From positions 7,613,074-7,677,073 of the forward strand of contig JAHLJT010009355.1 of the NCBI GenBank assembly GCA_031308135.1: 64,000 nt of DNA, written 5' to 3'. Every line of letters starts with the position of its first letter. The first letter of the stretch is position 1. The DNA is from Acheta domesticus. Its lineage: Eukaryota; Arthropoda; Insecta; Orthoptera; Gryllidae. Of this stretch, positions 44,609 to 55,960 are shown piece after piece. The translations under genes were made by a program, and so were the position numbers. The notes beneath the pieces were generated by a model. It was not told the DNA's origin, made no database searches, and saw nothing but the letters and a program-made list of their open reading frames with translations.

Positions 44609-47600
44609 TTCTGAAAATTACCTTTATGAAAAGTCACTAAACTTTGCTTTTAAAAACACTCAACCTTCGAACTCAAAAAGCTCTCTATATTCTAGAAACC
44701 TTTCTCGCTAACTAGCCTAACGAAACGTGGACTCCTTTCGAGCTCTTAAAAGATCAACTGCAACTTGCACAGCAACATGCTCAAGACCAACTACATAACG
44801 CAGTTGGCTTCTACATAATGAAAAATGACGGCAGACTATTAATTTTAAGATATTATTAAAATTTAGTGTTTAATCTACAAAATCTGTTAATAAATGCGAA
44901 ATTGAACATATCTAGGGCCTACTACCTTTTATTTAAGCAAAAATCCTGAAATGTGGTTGAGTAAAAAGCTCAAATTTTCTTGTAAATGAAAACTCTTAGT
45001 GTTTCAAATATAAAGGTAGAATGAACGCTTTTCTGCCGTCATTTGTTCTTTATGTCGTTTTCAAGTTCTACTACAATCTATATAGTTTGTTGCCTTGGTC
45101 GTTTTGTTTTACGAGTTGCAATAGATGTACCAAAAGCAGTCAATGTATCTTAGCGAGTTGTTTTAAGATAAAAGTTTAATGAGCGTTTTTAAATGCTAAG
45201 ATTAGTGAGTACGTAAAGTCCGTAATCGTGAAAATGTAATGTACAGTAATCGTCTGACATGCGTCTTTGAAAAATATTATAATAGCGTTGCATTACTTTT
45301 CTAAGTTACAGTGCTTAGTAGGGTTTCTGCTATAGTTGACAACACGTATGCACAGATCTTGGGAAATATAAAACATTTCGATCAACTTTTCAGAAAAACT
45401 GTGATCCCGAGGATAGTGATTATTATTGTCCCAGAATTTGTAAACATATTTAATTCATTATCTTGGAAAATTACTACTGAACGGGTTGAAACAATATTTT
45501 TGAGGTTTTCGATTTTCCTTATTGATGTAAGTAGTATTTTCCTGTTTTAACATTTTTCAAGTCTATAAACATCTTCCTGCTTCTGAATATTCCCATCTCT
45601 ATGAGTTACCAACTACTACTGTCAGCACTTTGCTCTCTCATTCTCTTCACCTATTCATCAGCCAATCTTTTAACACCAACCATTCTTTTCCCCTCTCCTG
45701 TTCCCAAGCAAACATACATGTCAGTGAAGAGAATATACATGTACATTTATATACTTTGTTAATATCTTCCACGTTTACTCCTAGCTAACATATTTTCATC
45801 TCTTTTCTCCACGACCCTCCACCTTCTTTCTCCAGATGGATCTGAAGTGTTAAAAATATTTGAGAACAACTGTCTTACTTTTAGTGGTCAGTTGAAACCA
45901 ATTTAACAGGGATTGTTTCAAATAATCGACATAACTTTCTTCACGCTCATTCCTTCATTGACAGGTGATTTGTAACGCTTGGATCGCTTATCATGCTGAC
46001 ATCATTTTTACTTTCGCACCATACGTTGTGAAGAGAAAGTATTGTCATGCTTCGCCAAAAATGTTGATTTTTTTGACAGAAAAACTCGTTACGAGGAGTC
46101 TTGATACCGAAAAGTGGATAAAGTTAGTTCTTCGGTGTAGCAAAATACTTTTTCTAACATGTCGTATTGGAAGAATTCACGTTTTGTGGGACCTTGATGA
46201 AACATCTGTGTATGTGGTTAATTACAGTGCCCAAACCATTCACTTAATGTTTTCCAAAATTAAAACTCCCCTATCCATCTGGCTTAAGTCAAAGCCCTAC
46301 GAGTGTAAAAAGGATAATTTGATTTTTCTGGGGTTCAAAAAGATCCATGTATTTTTGAAAGTTGCAAAAAAATAACATCGTAAAACTACAATGTTGGTGA
46401 TAGACGCATTTTACCTCATGAAATCAGTTCTTCCATATTTAGATCTAATTAGATATTTAAGTAAAATCCTGTACATGATTTTGAATATTAGAGTAGTTTC
46501 GCGTAGTTATAGCAAATATTTGACATTGCAAATGCAAATTTGCAAATATTTGAAATTTCCCACGCTTCTTTTTCTGAGATAAGGTTGCAAAAGGACAATG
46601 GCTTCGCAGCGACACGGCTGTTTCAAATACAGTGAGAATTTTCTCCTATTGTTGGGCGATGTTTCTTGCTGTACGGAGCACAGTTTTGGTTTGTCGAATT
46701 TGTGTAGATACATTACCTTCAAAAGAATTACATATTAGATTTTCGCCTCCTACGCTACTATTCGTAGCGTTTACAAGTGACATATGATGACTATAAACAG
46801 AAATTACGGTATCATATTATATAACTTTTACTTAAGTATATCCTGTTGTAGCGCTACTAGTTTCGATAAAAATAATTGATTGATTTATAACTAAAACTGT
46901 GTTTCTCAAAATATTATTGTTACAAATGTTTAGTAAGCAACGGCGAAGTATTTCATCTGTCGATACTTACTATTAAACGGATAGGTTAAGGTGAGACATT
47001 TATGAATACAAAAAGTGTAGACAGCTTTGTTTATTATTATTTGCATTTAAACCAATAGTACACCTTCCATTGCAACGAATTTTCAAATAATAATCTTCTT
47101 TGAAGAAACCTCAATGATGAAAACATTGTTTTAGATGATATAAAAATTAAAATTAAAATGTTTAATATATTTGGGATAATGTTAATAGATATTTTCACTA
47201 TATTAGCCAATAAAAAAGCTTAGTGAAATTATATGGATTTCTTGGATTTCTTTCAAAGTTTTCACCATTCATTCACATCTCAAACGCTAAGTTTTCATTT
47301 ACGCTCTGCATACGTGCTACCTTCATAAATCTACTTTTCTTCTCCTTTATGTATAGAAATTCAAAAAAAAGTTTTCGTTAATTTCAGATTTTGCTCATTT
47401 GTGACATATTTATTGACTATCATCTTTTTTGTCTTTAGTAAATCAGCATAAAGTAAAAGCGGAGTAGAGTGCCTATACTTCGACTGCATTCCATCCCCAT
47501 TATCCCATATTAAGGTCGCGCAGTCTCTAGTTTTACTCTCCAGCATTGCGAGGGCTACTGGGGCAGTAGGTACGGGGGTAGGGACGGCAGGCAAATATCG

Positions 47601-48180
47601 ATTTTTCAATTAACTACCAAAGAAAAGCACAGAATATCAGTCTGAGGCGGAGCTAACTAAGTTTTCTTACATGAATGACTTTCCAACCCTTCCAGAACCA
47701 CTGACGAGGATTTAATTTTGATTTCTTTCAATTCCTTATAAGCAAACCTACGTATTGAAGACGGAAAGATAATTGAATTTTTGACTATGATAAAGTGTAT
47801 AAAAATTACGAACGTACGGTTTGTGCTAATAATGAATAATGGAGACAGGAAAAAGGCAGAACCTAGAAGAAATCTGCCACAAACCCACTATATTGATCAT
47901 CATACAGGGAGTGATGGGATTTAAACGCCTGTAGCAAGAGGTAGAAAAGCAGCACGGGCAGTCCCTTGACGACACTCAGCTGTTCTAGGATGATGGAGCA
48001 CCGCCCTTTTTAACACCCGCGTGCGACGGCCAGAGGCTTCGGGTTGCACGCAATCTAATGTTCAATTATGGATAAATCAAACTGGAAAGAAAGAAACAAC
48101 AATAGTTTAAAGACTTCCCTCAGTGTTTTAGAGCATTGAGCGGCTATTTAGTTGGGATCTATATTACAAATTTCCAATGT
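44609..48180. other. AT-rich stretch, no gene assigned; 136-codon frame at 45965-46375
   Basis: The plus frame 45965-46375 (136 codons) is the longest in a non-repetitive AT-rich stretch. Its translation has mixed composition (KRKYCHASPKM, RIHVLWDLDETSVYV) but no domain I recognise, and frames this long are expected occasionally by chance. Positions 47450-47600 and 47940-48060 are slightly GC-richer. Nothing else is identifiable. Confidence 0.4.
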
Positions 48181-48615
48181 GCGACCGGTGTAGGTGCTGA
48201 TGGCATTCACTGATGTCACTGCCGTGCCTTTGACCGGGGGATAGGATGGTTTGGGTTTAGTATCTTATTGTTTAGTAATTTATTATCAGAATGTAAAGTC
48301 TTATAATCCCAGAGATCCCAGGGTTCGAGACCCAACAGTGTCAGAATTTTCGACGCTACGTAATACCGAGGTTGAATTGAGCCGCGTGCTCTCTGCAGGA
48401 GAACTCTAGCGGCCGGCTGCTCTGATCTGTAATTTTCCACGTGGTTTCCCCGATCAACACCAGGCGAATGCCGGAGCAGTACTCTACCCTACCTAAACGG
48501 GCTGCGGACTGCGCGCGATATTTCCTTCCCCTTCCTTGCCCTATCCTCTCCCTTACTTAAACACTTACCTACATGCACCATCCTACCACCAGTAGGGAGT
48601 TTCGGACAATCCAAA
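48181..48615 (+). mobile_element. tRNA-derived SINE (family C) with insertion between boxes A and B
   Basis: The head GACCGGTGTAGGTGCTGATG and CACTGATGTCACTGCCGTGC align with the head of the copy at 53517. A ~75-bp AT-rich segment (about 48237-48312) is extra, then box B GGGTTCGAGACCC at about 48321. The body matches (GTCAGAATTTTCGACGCTA, GCGGCCGGCTGCTCTGATC, CCAGGCGAATGCCGGAGCAG). It ends with CGCGCGATATTTCCTTCCCC and TACCACCAGTAGGGAG. The separated promoter boxes would make it transcriptionally inert. Confidence 0.8.
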
Positions 48616-49504
48616 AACAGAGAAACAGTTTGGAGAGGGACTGAAAAATACAAATATATGTTTATGTTATAACACCTATTCTTGTAATGCGCGTCCCGAC
48701 TGAATTACACTCAGAGCGACACTACTTACGACACGGCGGACGTCATGCGACAGCAAGGCTCCGAAGAAGAGGTAGCTCACCTTTGTATACTTCCTATTCG
48801 CGTATGGCGTTTCGGAACAGCAACATTTTATATTCTCCGTATGCAATACACTGTAGTACTGTGTATCTATGTTACTGCAGTATTCGTGAAGACTTTTTAA
48901 TTAAAATATTTAATTTGTTTTAGAGCTGTTCGAGAGTACTGTCGTTCTTGAGCGGTGTGGGTGATGCTTTTTGGAAAGAAATTTCGTGAGGTTACGGTCA
49001 GCAGAATTTTTTCGGCAGCAGATTCCCTGTTGTTGTTTTTTTACAATTTCCCTTACGATACGCAGAGGTGGAGAGAGAGAGAGATGATCTATTCTTGCTA
49101 TTTACCACAAATCCCTTATGGACTAAATGATATTTGAACCGAACCGATGAATTTCAAGAAAGAAATAAGGAAAGATAAAAGTAAACTTAAGTTCGATTTC
49201 AGGAAAAGGTCGAAGAAATATTTTATGAGTGTATTTGGGTGTAAAAGGTGGACAATGTTGAAAAAAAAGGTTAGAGACATTTCAGATCTGAATTTGGAAG
49301 GCGGAAAATGCCAAGTGGATGAATTCATTAACGAAAATGTGTTGAGATAAAGCAGAAACGTAGCATGATAAATTGTGAGCAGGCATAAAAATTATTAGAC
49401 TGAACGTGTAAAGCGAGATGTTTTTGGAACGTAAGGTGGAGGTAACGTGTGTGGGAGAAAGAAAAAGAAGGGAGATCTAAAGGAAACGCAGCGGTTGAGG
49501 TAAC
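48616..49504. other. No recognisable feature
   Basis: Mixed composition with small frames (up to 78 codons), none recognised. Confidence 0.5.
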
Positions 49505-50200
49505 ATACAACTGTTGCCACTGCAGTGTCTCTGCTCGGGAGATCCTGGGGTTTGAGTGCCGACGGTGGCAAATATGGCAAATTTTCGGTACTAGCTAGAT
49601 AGCTAGGGCGAATTCAACCTATTTTTGTCCAGTTTCCCTGATCCATTGTGCAAATACTGAGATGGCTCCTTGTTGATGGCTCCTTGATGCTTCTGGACGT
49701 AAATGTAGATTCATTATTACAAGTTTTGTTGAGCTCTCCTTTTGCTTGTAGCAATGCGGAAAAATCAAATTTGGAGTTGGTTTATCAATATGTTTTCTAT
49801 AACTCGAAATGAAAATGCCTAGTTTTTCAAATGTTGCTATTCTCACCCTTTTTTAATTTTATTAATATTTATTTTGTTCGTTTTATTTTTTAAACTTTTA
49901 TTCACTTTCCAATTATTTATAATTAAAATGTTGGGAAAGGATTCCATAGCTGAAGAAAACATGCGCAGATGATCTTCTGCCCCATACGTCACATACAGGT
50001 TTTACTGTTTTTGACTAAATAAATGAAATAAAAAAAAACAATGTCAGGATGAGAAAAATCTGTCTGCCGTCTGCTCTCGCTGCCTGATTTCTCTAATCAG
50101 ATCCAGGCGAATGCCGGGTATGTACCTTAAGAAATGGGCCACGGACCACTCGCGATCTTTCCTTCCTGAACATTGTTCTCTCTCCTACCTTTGCAACAAG
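49505..50200 (+). mobile_element. tRNA-derived SINE (family C), split by about 0.45 kb
   Basis: Head part 49505-49625: CACTGCAGTGTCTCTGCTCG, box B-like GGGGTTTGAGTGCC, GTGGCAAA..ATTTTCGGTACTA, AGCTAGGGCGAATTCAACC. Tail part about 50070-50200: CTGCCTGATTTCTCTAATC, CCAGGCGAATGCCGGGTATG, GGGCCACGGACCACTCGCGA, TCTTTCCTTCC. The 49626-50070 interval is AT-rich and absent from other copies, so it is an insertion of unknown type (no inverted repeat or clear duplication seen). It contains a tandem GATGGCTCCTTGTT/GATGGCTCCTTGAT pair. Confidence 0.7.
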
Positions 50201-50600
50201 AAGTCGACAATAGCCTGGATTCAAGAAGTTGTGAAAGATTTGGAAAGAAACAATATAAGTGAAAAAGAAGCAACAGAAAGAGAGATGTTTAAGAATAAAG
50301 TATAAGAAATGGAAGGATTCCAGGACAGGAAGGAAAAGAAGACAGGATCAAAATGGTCCGAGGAGAGAAAAATGATACACTGTGAGAAGATGAAAGAGTA
50401 CTGGAGGAAGAAGAAAGAAGAACAAAGGAAGAAGCAATGAAATTGGTGACCCAAGATGGCCCAAAAGAAAGAAGAAGAAGGAAAAAGATGAGGGATATAT
50501 TGGAGTGACGAGAAGAACCCATAGTCGGATAAGGTGTAGGAGAGACCACCAGGTAGGACCTACTACTTGTAGATGAGAACGTGCGAAGACAATAGCTACT
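50201..50600. repeat. Purine-rich (GAAGAA)n-type low complexity
   Basis: Irregular GAAGAAAGAAGAA / GGAAGGAAAAGAAG purine-rich tract downstream of the SINE tail. Translations are Lys/Glu-rich or Ser/Phe/Leu-rich and not credible genes. Confidence 0.65.
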
Positions 50601-51260
50601 CAAAAAAAGGAGACGCCTCGTTCGCCCCGTTGCTCAGCCCCGATCGCCCACTTCACCTCAGTGGGGGCGGCGGGGGCGGGGGTGGAGGCGGCGGCACGCA
50701 GCCCGCGTATATCAAGTATGAGCGAGGCGGGCGCCCCTCCCCCATGAATAAGGATGATCCCGCAATAAACCGGCGCCAGCGAGAGGCGCGTCCGAACCTG
50801 CACCCCCCACCCCCGCCCCCGCCCCCGCCGCTCCGCGCCGCTCGAGGGTTTAAAATTAGACGAATAAATAGTTTACGACTTAATAAATAAAGGAAGAAGA
50901 AAATTTGCTGCGCGGAATAAATTTTATTGCCGACGGTCCTCACGCCGGAATGAGGCGCCGCAGAAATGGCGCAAACGTGAGAAGTGCCCGACGGCGGGGC
51001 GCGGGGCGCGGGCGGGGAGGAAGTACGGAAAAATATAATAAGGGGGTCTAATACTTTGGATTCCTTTCTAACTAGGATGGGCATATTTGCCTCCATATAA
51101 CACCCGCCCCTCTCCGCTGACACACATATAAATATGTCATTATTTCCTCCACACGCCCCGGCGGCGGCGGCGGCGGCGGCGGCGGGCCCGCGCCGTCTCT
51201 TTCTATGGAAATGAGGGGGTGGAAGCGGGTGGACGGGGTGGGGGAAAGGGTTGGACGGCG
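50601..51260. other. CpG island with embedded AT-rich blocks
   Basis: GC-rich lobes (G-rich at 50660-50695, CCCCCGCCCC at 50805-50835, (GGC)n at 51158-51185) enclose AT-rich islets at 50840-50935 and 51020-51145. The islets include GAATAAATAGTTTACGAC and TTAATAAATAAAGG, and CATATAAATATGTCATTATT. This patchwork differs from simple low complexity and resembles a developmental enhancer or a conserved non-coding element, but no conservation data are available. Confidence 0.5.
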
Positions 51261-52190
51261 TCTGCGCCTAGTGATGGGCAACGGAGGGTAGGAGGGTCGG
51301 TCCAGAGATCTCGCTGCTCTCTTTTTAACCAGCGTCTTTGCGAAAAGTTGAGTCTGTCTGGAACTTCAACACAATTGTCAGTCTTCAATTGTCGTCAGTG
51401 TTTCCTTTTATTTGCTTCATAATGTGGTTATTATTATTTTATATTTATTTGGTTTTATGAATCTGTGAACAAGTCTTTTACCGAATTTTAACATCAAATA
51501 TGCTCGCCCGAATTCCTCCAACTTTTGCGTCAAAATCAGCACCTTTTAACTGATGCTGATGTTCGCCTAGAGGTGTCCTGTTGACTGCTGTTGACTCCTT
51601 CCAAAAGCGGATATACTCCGCATCATTAATTAACTCTTTTTGTTTTTGTCATTGTAAGTTTCTGTGGTATTAACTTCTGTCCCTGAAGGCGAAGAATATT
51701 TTAAAAAAATGTTAAGAGATCTGTCACTATGTGAATGACAGCTCATGTGATCAAAGGCCAGTTTTTTTTAAATATGAGGAGAGAAAAATTACAAAACTTT
51801 TCCCGGTAATGTAGTTTAAGTTAATTCATGAAATGAAATATTGAAGATTGTAAGCTGATGGGTAAAGTGTCAATATAAGAAATATTAAATCTACGTAAAA
51901 TAAGCTAAGTGAACAAAACTAAAGTCACCAGGAAAACATTAACAGAATTCAAACACGCTTAAGCACGTAACTAGATATAGACAAAACTCAAATTGCTTTA
52001 CGTTTGATATATAAATACATACGCAGAGATTGATAAATAAGGTATCGACCCTAAGGAATTTAATTGTGGCTCAAATAATTTTTTATTCAAGGTATTTTTT
52101 TAAATATTTCATTTACATTTTCATTGAATACATTTATATATGCCTTACATTATGTAATGATTCCTAAAAAATGTGCTTGGGGTCGTTGCG
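51261..52190. other. AT-rich stretch without recognisable features
   Basis: No credible open frame or repeat boundaries seen. Confidence 0.5.
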
Positions 52191-52933
52191 AGACCCCCAT
52201 GGTATTTTCTGTAACTGTTTTCAGAATAAAATGCTTGGTTTTCTTTCATAATATTGCTCTTCTAATAAGTGTAAACACAGATGCGGTTTTCAGAAGTGAT
52301 TATCCTTTAGTTCTATTGTTGTAAACATGAGGTTCCTATAATTTAGGAGTCTAAAACTATTCTTCTCGTTCAGTATTGCATCGCTTGCGACCAAGTTCTG
52401 TTAGAAATAGATTTTCTTGTTTCTTCAAGAGCAAGACGAAGACATGGTTGAGATGGCTAGATATGCTTCTCAGATAATGAATCGGCTAGGGAGGACACAC
52501 CAATGAGATCATCAAATTCTGCGAAGAAGCGATCACGTTACTACACGTGCCCAAGAAAAAGTGATATAAAAATTAACATTTTTTGTTCAGTGTGTAAAAT
52601 GTTTATTTGCAAGGAGCATCGCTTATATCAATCAATATATTTAAATTGTAAGTGATTTAAAGTTTAGTTTTATACTTACCAACATTTACACATATCTGAA
52701 TTTGTTACTTTTCAAAAGAAACATTTTTGACCTTGAGATTTTTATTTTTGTATTTTTTCGAAAAAATTTGCAATTTTTCATATCGATCAAAATATGCCAA
52801 CTAAAGGGATTTTTAATGACATTTTCTGACAATCAGAAAAAGAATTGTCAAAATGTGATATTGGAAATGGGGTGTCGGAAAGACCCCCATGGTATTTTAT
52901 GCTCCAGTGAGACCGTGATACTCAGAGGGTTAA
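52191..52933 (+). mobile_element. Decayed piggyBac element, 3' portion
   Basis: Contains the transposase cysteine-rich tail (52510-52655), then about 275 bp of 3' non-coding DNA ending ACTCAGAGGG followed by TTAA at 52930-52933. CCCTCTGAGT next to TTAA is a piggyBac-like terminus. AGACCCCCATGGTATTTT occurs at 52191-52208 and at 52881-52898, a direct repeat 690 bp apart close to the right end. The left terminus was not found, so the copy is truncated or rearranged. Confidence 0.6.
52510..52655 (+). pseudogene. piggyBac transposase C-terminal cysteine-rich domain
   Basis: The frame ending at TGA 52653-52655 encodes KKRSRYYTCPRKSD, then INIFCSVCKMFICKEH. The pattern C-PRK - FCSVC - K.FICKEH (CxxC...C...H) matches the cysteine-rich zinc-binding tail of piggyBac transposases, which binds the terminal DNA. 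The catalytic DDD domain is absent or unrecognisable upstream and the frame is broken before about 52505, so this is a fossil. Confidence 0.7.
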
Positions 52934-53516
52934 GATGAAGTGCTACGAGAGGATGGTCAGTGGGGACGTAGCGTAGCCATCGTAACGTGGGATGTATCGC
53001 ATGCTTTCCTTCGCAGAAGATTCACTTAAGGCCAACAGTCTTTAGATACTCGAATTTGAGCCTTCCGTACATCGAAATGATTGATCTCTGGGGCTGTGAT
53101 GAAAACTGTATCTCCGGATCAAAACACTTGAGTCAAACACTTGAACGCGTGGAGAATCTGACACAACGAAGTTGCCATCGTAATGCCCTCAATGCTTCGG
53201 AAAAATGTTTGAAGATGATTTCAAATAATAGGGAATTGTTTCGTAAATTTTATTTTTAAAGAATTTAGATTTTACGAATTTTCATTTATTAATAATATTA
53301 TTCTAGCATCACAATACTTATATTTTAAAACGTATTTGTCTTTTTATACTGATATGCTTTTGAACATTTGAATATGTTGTGAACTATCAATAAAGCGTAA
53401 AGTAATGAGGTAGTGTAAATGGTTCTTTTCGCCTCCATACGTTACGTATACGTCGATTGAGCAATGTTGTCGTTGTAAGAATTTCACCTCGTGATGACCG
53501 GGTGTCACAACAAGCG
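52934..53516. other. No recognisable feature
   Basis: A 90-codon plus frame at 52987-53259 has no recognisable domain. The rest is AT-rich. Confidence 0.5.
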
Positions 53517-53875
53517 GGACCGGGAGAGGTGGCTAAGGGCATGAACTGATGTAACTGCAGGGCCTCTGATCGGGATATCCTCGGATTCGAATCCCGCCGA
53601 TGGCAGGATTTTCGGCACTAATAGCTAGGTCGAATTCAGTCGCTATCTGGAGGGGAATTCTTGTGGCTGGCTTCTCTCATCGGTAGTTTTCCGTGGTTTC
53701 TCTGATCAACACCAGACGAATGCCGGAGAAGTACCCTAGCAAACGGGCTACAGACTGCGCACGATCTTTCCTTCCCCTTCCTTATCCTGTCCTCTCCCAT
53801 TACACACACACACTAACATTCGCTATACTACCACACATGCCAGGAGACCGGTGGGGAGCTTAGAGCTTGTCCCAG
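53517..53875 (+). mobile_element. tRNA-derived SINE (family C), best-preserved copy
   Basis: Box A-like GTGGCTAAGGGC at 53529-53540 and box B CGGATTCGAATCCC at 53582-53595. Then GATGGCAGGATTTTCGGCAC, GGTCGAATTCAG and TTCTTGTGGCTGGCTTCTCTC. The central domain is TTTTCCGTGGTTTCTCTGAT plus CCAGACGAATGCCGGAG. Next is the CGCACGATCTTTCCTTCCCC block, (CA)n at about 53803-53812, and the 3' block ACCGGTGGGGAGCTTAGAGC. About 360 bp. The tRNA-like head fits RNA polymerase III transcription; mobilisation would depend on a partner LINE, unidentified. Confidence 0.85.
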
Positions 53876-54175
53876 CTAGGGCGGTGCCCCGCTGGTGGTA
53901 GACACCTGGTTGGGAAACCCCGCTTCACGACGGTAGAGCGGCGCCGATTGTCGCCATCCAGCGAGGGAAGGATCACCGCCACCTCAGGAGGAAAAAACAT
54001 GCATTACACTTACGGGACTAATTACCGTAGCAGTTGGCGTGCCCGGAATCACTAACAATGAATCAATCAACAGGCGGGCGTTGCACCGAGTGGGGACGCC
54101 GCGGGGACAGTCGATGGTTGCTTGGTTGGCGCCGCCCTGGGTGAAATAAGAGCGGAATCGCGGGATGCCGGTGGG

Positions 54176-54207
<32 letters not shown>

Positions 54208-54430
54208 TAGGCCGAGAGATATTGCATTCCCGACACTTGAAGCGACCGCCAACCTCCCCCTCCCCTCCCCTTCGCCTTCCGACCGGCGCCGCGGAAATAT
54301 GAAGAGGTGGCGATGCGAGTCTCGCCGCGACGGCGCTGACAAATATGAACAAAGCCGCGTCTCCATGGAGCCAGTCTGGCGTCGCCGCCTCCGCCATCGC
54401 TGCCGACGCGATTGCCAACCACGCGCCTAG
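53876..54430. other. CpG island with (GGC)n
   Basis: CpG-rich, with (GGC)8-like repeats at 54174-54199. GACAAATATGAACAAAG-type AT-richer patches are embedded near 54340. Multiple overlapping Ala/Arg/Pro-rich frames on both strands are compositional. Confidence 0.6.
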
Positions 54431-55649
54431 TATGCGCTGCTGGGAAAGAAAAGATCAGTAGAAAAAAAAGGTGGTGAGAATTGGAAGTTACGATGGGAAT
54501 TACTCGGTCGAGATCTGGCAACATTCGAGGCCGTTCACTGATGAATTGATTGTTTGATTGATTGATCGATGAGTGAATTGTTTGACCGGTGAGCAAACAG
54601 AACTGAGTAGGCTAGAAGGAAGCCATCACAGAGGGACAAGTGGAACTGTCTCTGACGGAAAGATAGGAAGGATAGTTGAAGCCAAATATTAAGATGTGGT
54701 ACGCAAAAAGCAAATTAATCGGTGTCGCGAAAGTGAACGGGACGTTTTGGGAAATAAGTTACGAGTTGATTATTTCTTTAAATTTCAATACTGTTATGAC
54801 CGTACACAGATTACGAATGTTAGCGTAATTCAATGGAGCTATTGACTCCTGGTTATTTGAAACCTCGACTCGAGAAATACGACAGAGTAAATAAGGGAAC
54901 TAGCACGCTTTTTTAAGAGAGAAAAAGAAACAGATTTTAAAAAAAATAATTCGTGGTAGAAATATTTTTCTAAAATGCGTAGTATCAAACTCTCTGGTTA
55001 ATAAAATTACATGTAAATGTAAAATGTATCTCTGTTGGTTTATTAGTTGTTTTTATTTGAATACGGACAGCAGTATCCATCATTTGAGGTTGTATACTTG
55101 TATATTTACGTGTTATTTGCATGAAAGGGTGTATAATTAGGAATGTGTGAAGAAAAAACATCTTACGTATTATTTTAATTTTAGATCTATTCAATAATTT
55201 TCAAAAGCGTGTCAGAAAATTGCATCCTCAACTGTCAGAAAAGCACAAATCCGGAGTCATTAGCAGTTTCATTCCACAGTTATTATCAATACTCTTTAAG
55301 TATATATTAGCAGAGTTCGCAAAAGGTCTTTCGTTTTCGCTTTACATCAAGCACGTTAAGATATGACATTTTATGGGACCAAACGCTCGAGACAGTTTCG
55401 GAAAAGATATGACGCAATTTGGTAGCGTTGCTTTCCGAGAAGGTATAATTGCACGTAAATAAGAAGCAAACGACCCCAAGATGCACAGTTAATACCAAGC
55501 CATTAACGCCGTGGATAATGCGCCGTGGGAGACACCACGTTCCCAACCCTCCGGTATCCGAGACTGAATTAGAATGCGTTGGAATGGAGCTGGATAAATG
55601 TCCATAAAGTACGACCGCCTTCTATAATGGACGTTCAGAACTATGGCCT
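54431..55649. other. No recognisable gene; (GATT)n at 54545-54575
   Basis: A short ATTGATTGTTTGATTGATTG simple repeat is present. Otherwise mixed or AT-rich sequence with no credible frame. Confidence 0.5.
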
Positions 55650-55960
55650 CGAATACCACATATACATGGCCTTCTTAATAATGCACTGAGGGGCAGGCGA
55701 GAGGGACGGCGGTGGACGGGGAGACGGGCGGGTGGATGGGGGGGGGGGGTCCACTGCTCCTTGTCGTCCCTCTTCGTCACACCGTCTCCCTTCATTCCTG
55801 TTCGCCACCATCCCCCTGCATCCCGGGATCTGGACTTCCATCACTTCTTTAATAAAAGTGAGCGAGAAGGTCGTGAAATGTCCACTTATTCAAGGGGGAG
55901 AGCCGGCGACATGGAGCCTTGCTGCCAGGTCGATGGCTGGCGAGAAACGTAAAAAAATCG
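55650..55960. other. GC-rich patch with G-run
   Basis: G-rich at 55690-55751 (including a run of about 11 G), then pyrimidine-rich. No gene assigned. Confidence 0.45.

Noticed and set aside
45965..46375. A 136-codon plus-strand gene
   Set aside because: No recognisable domain; a single frame of this length is plausible by chance in 64 kb.
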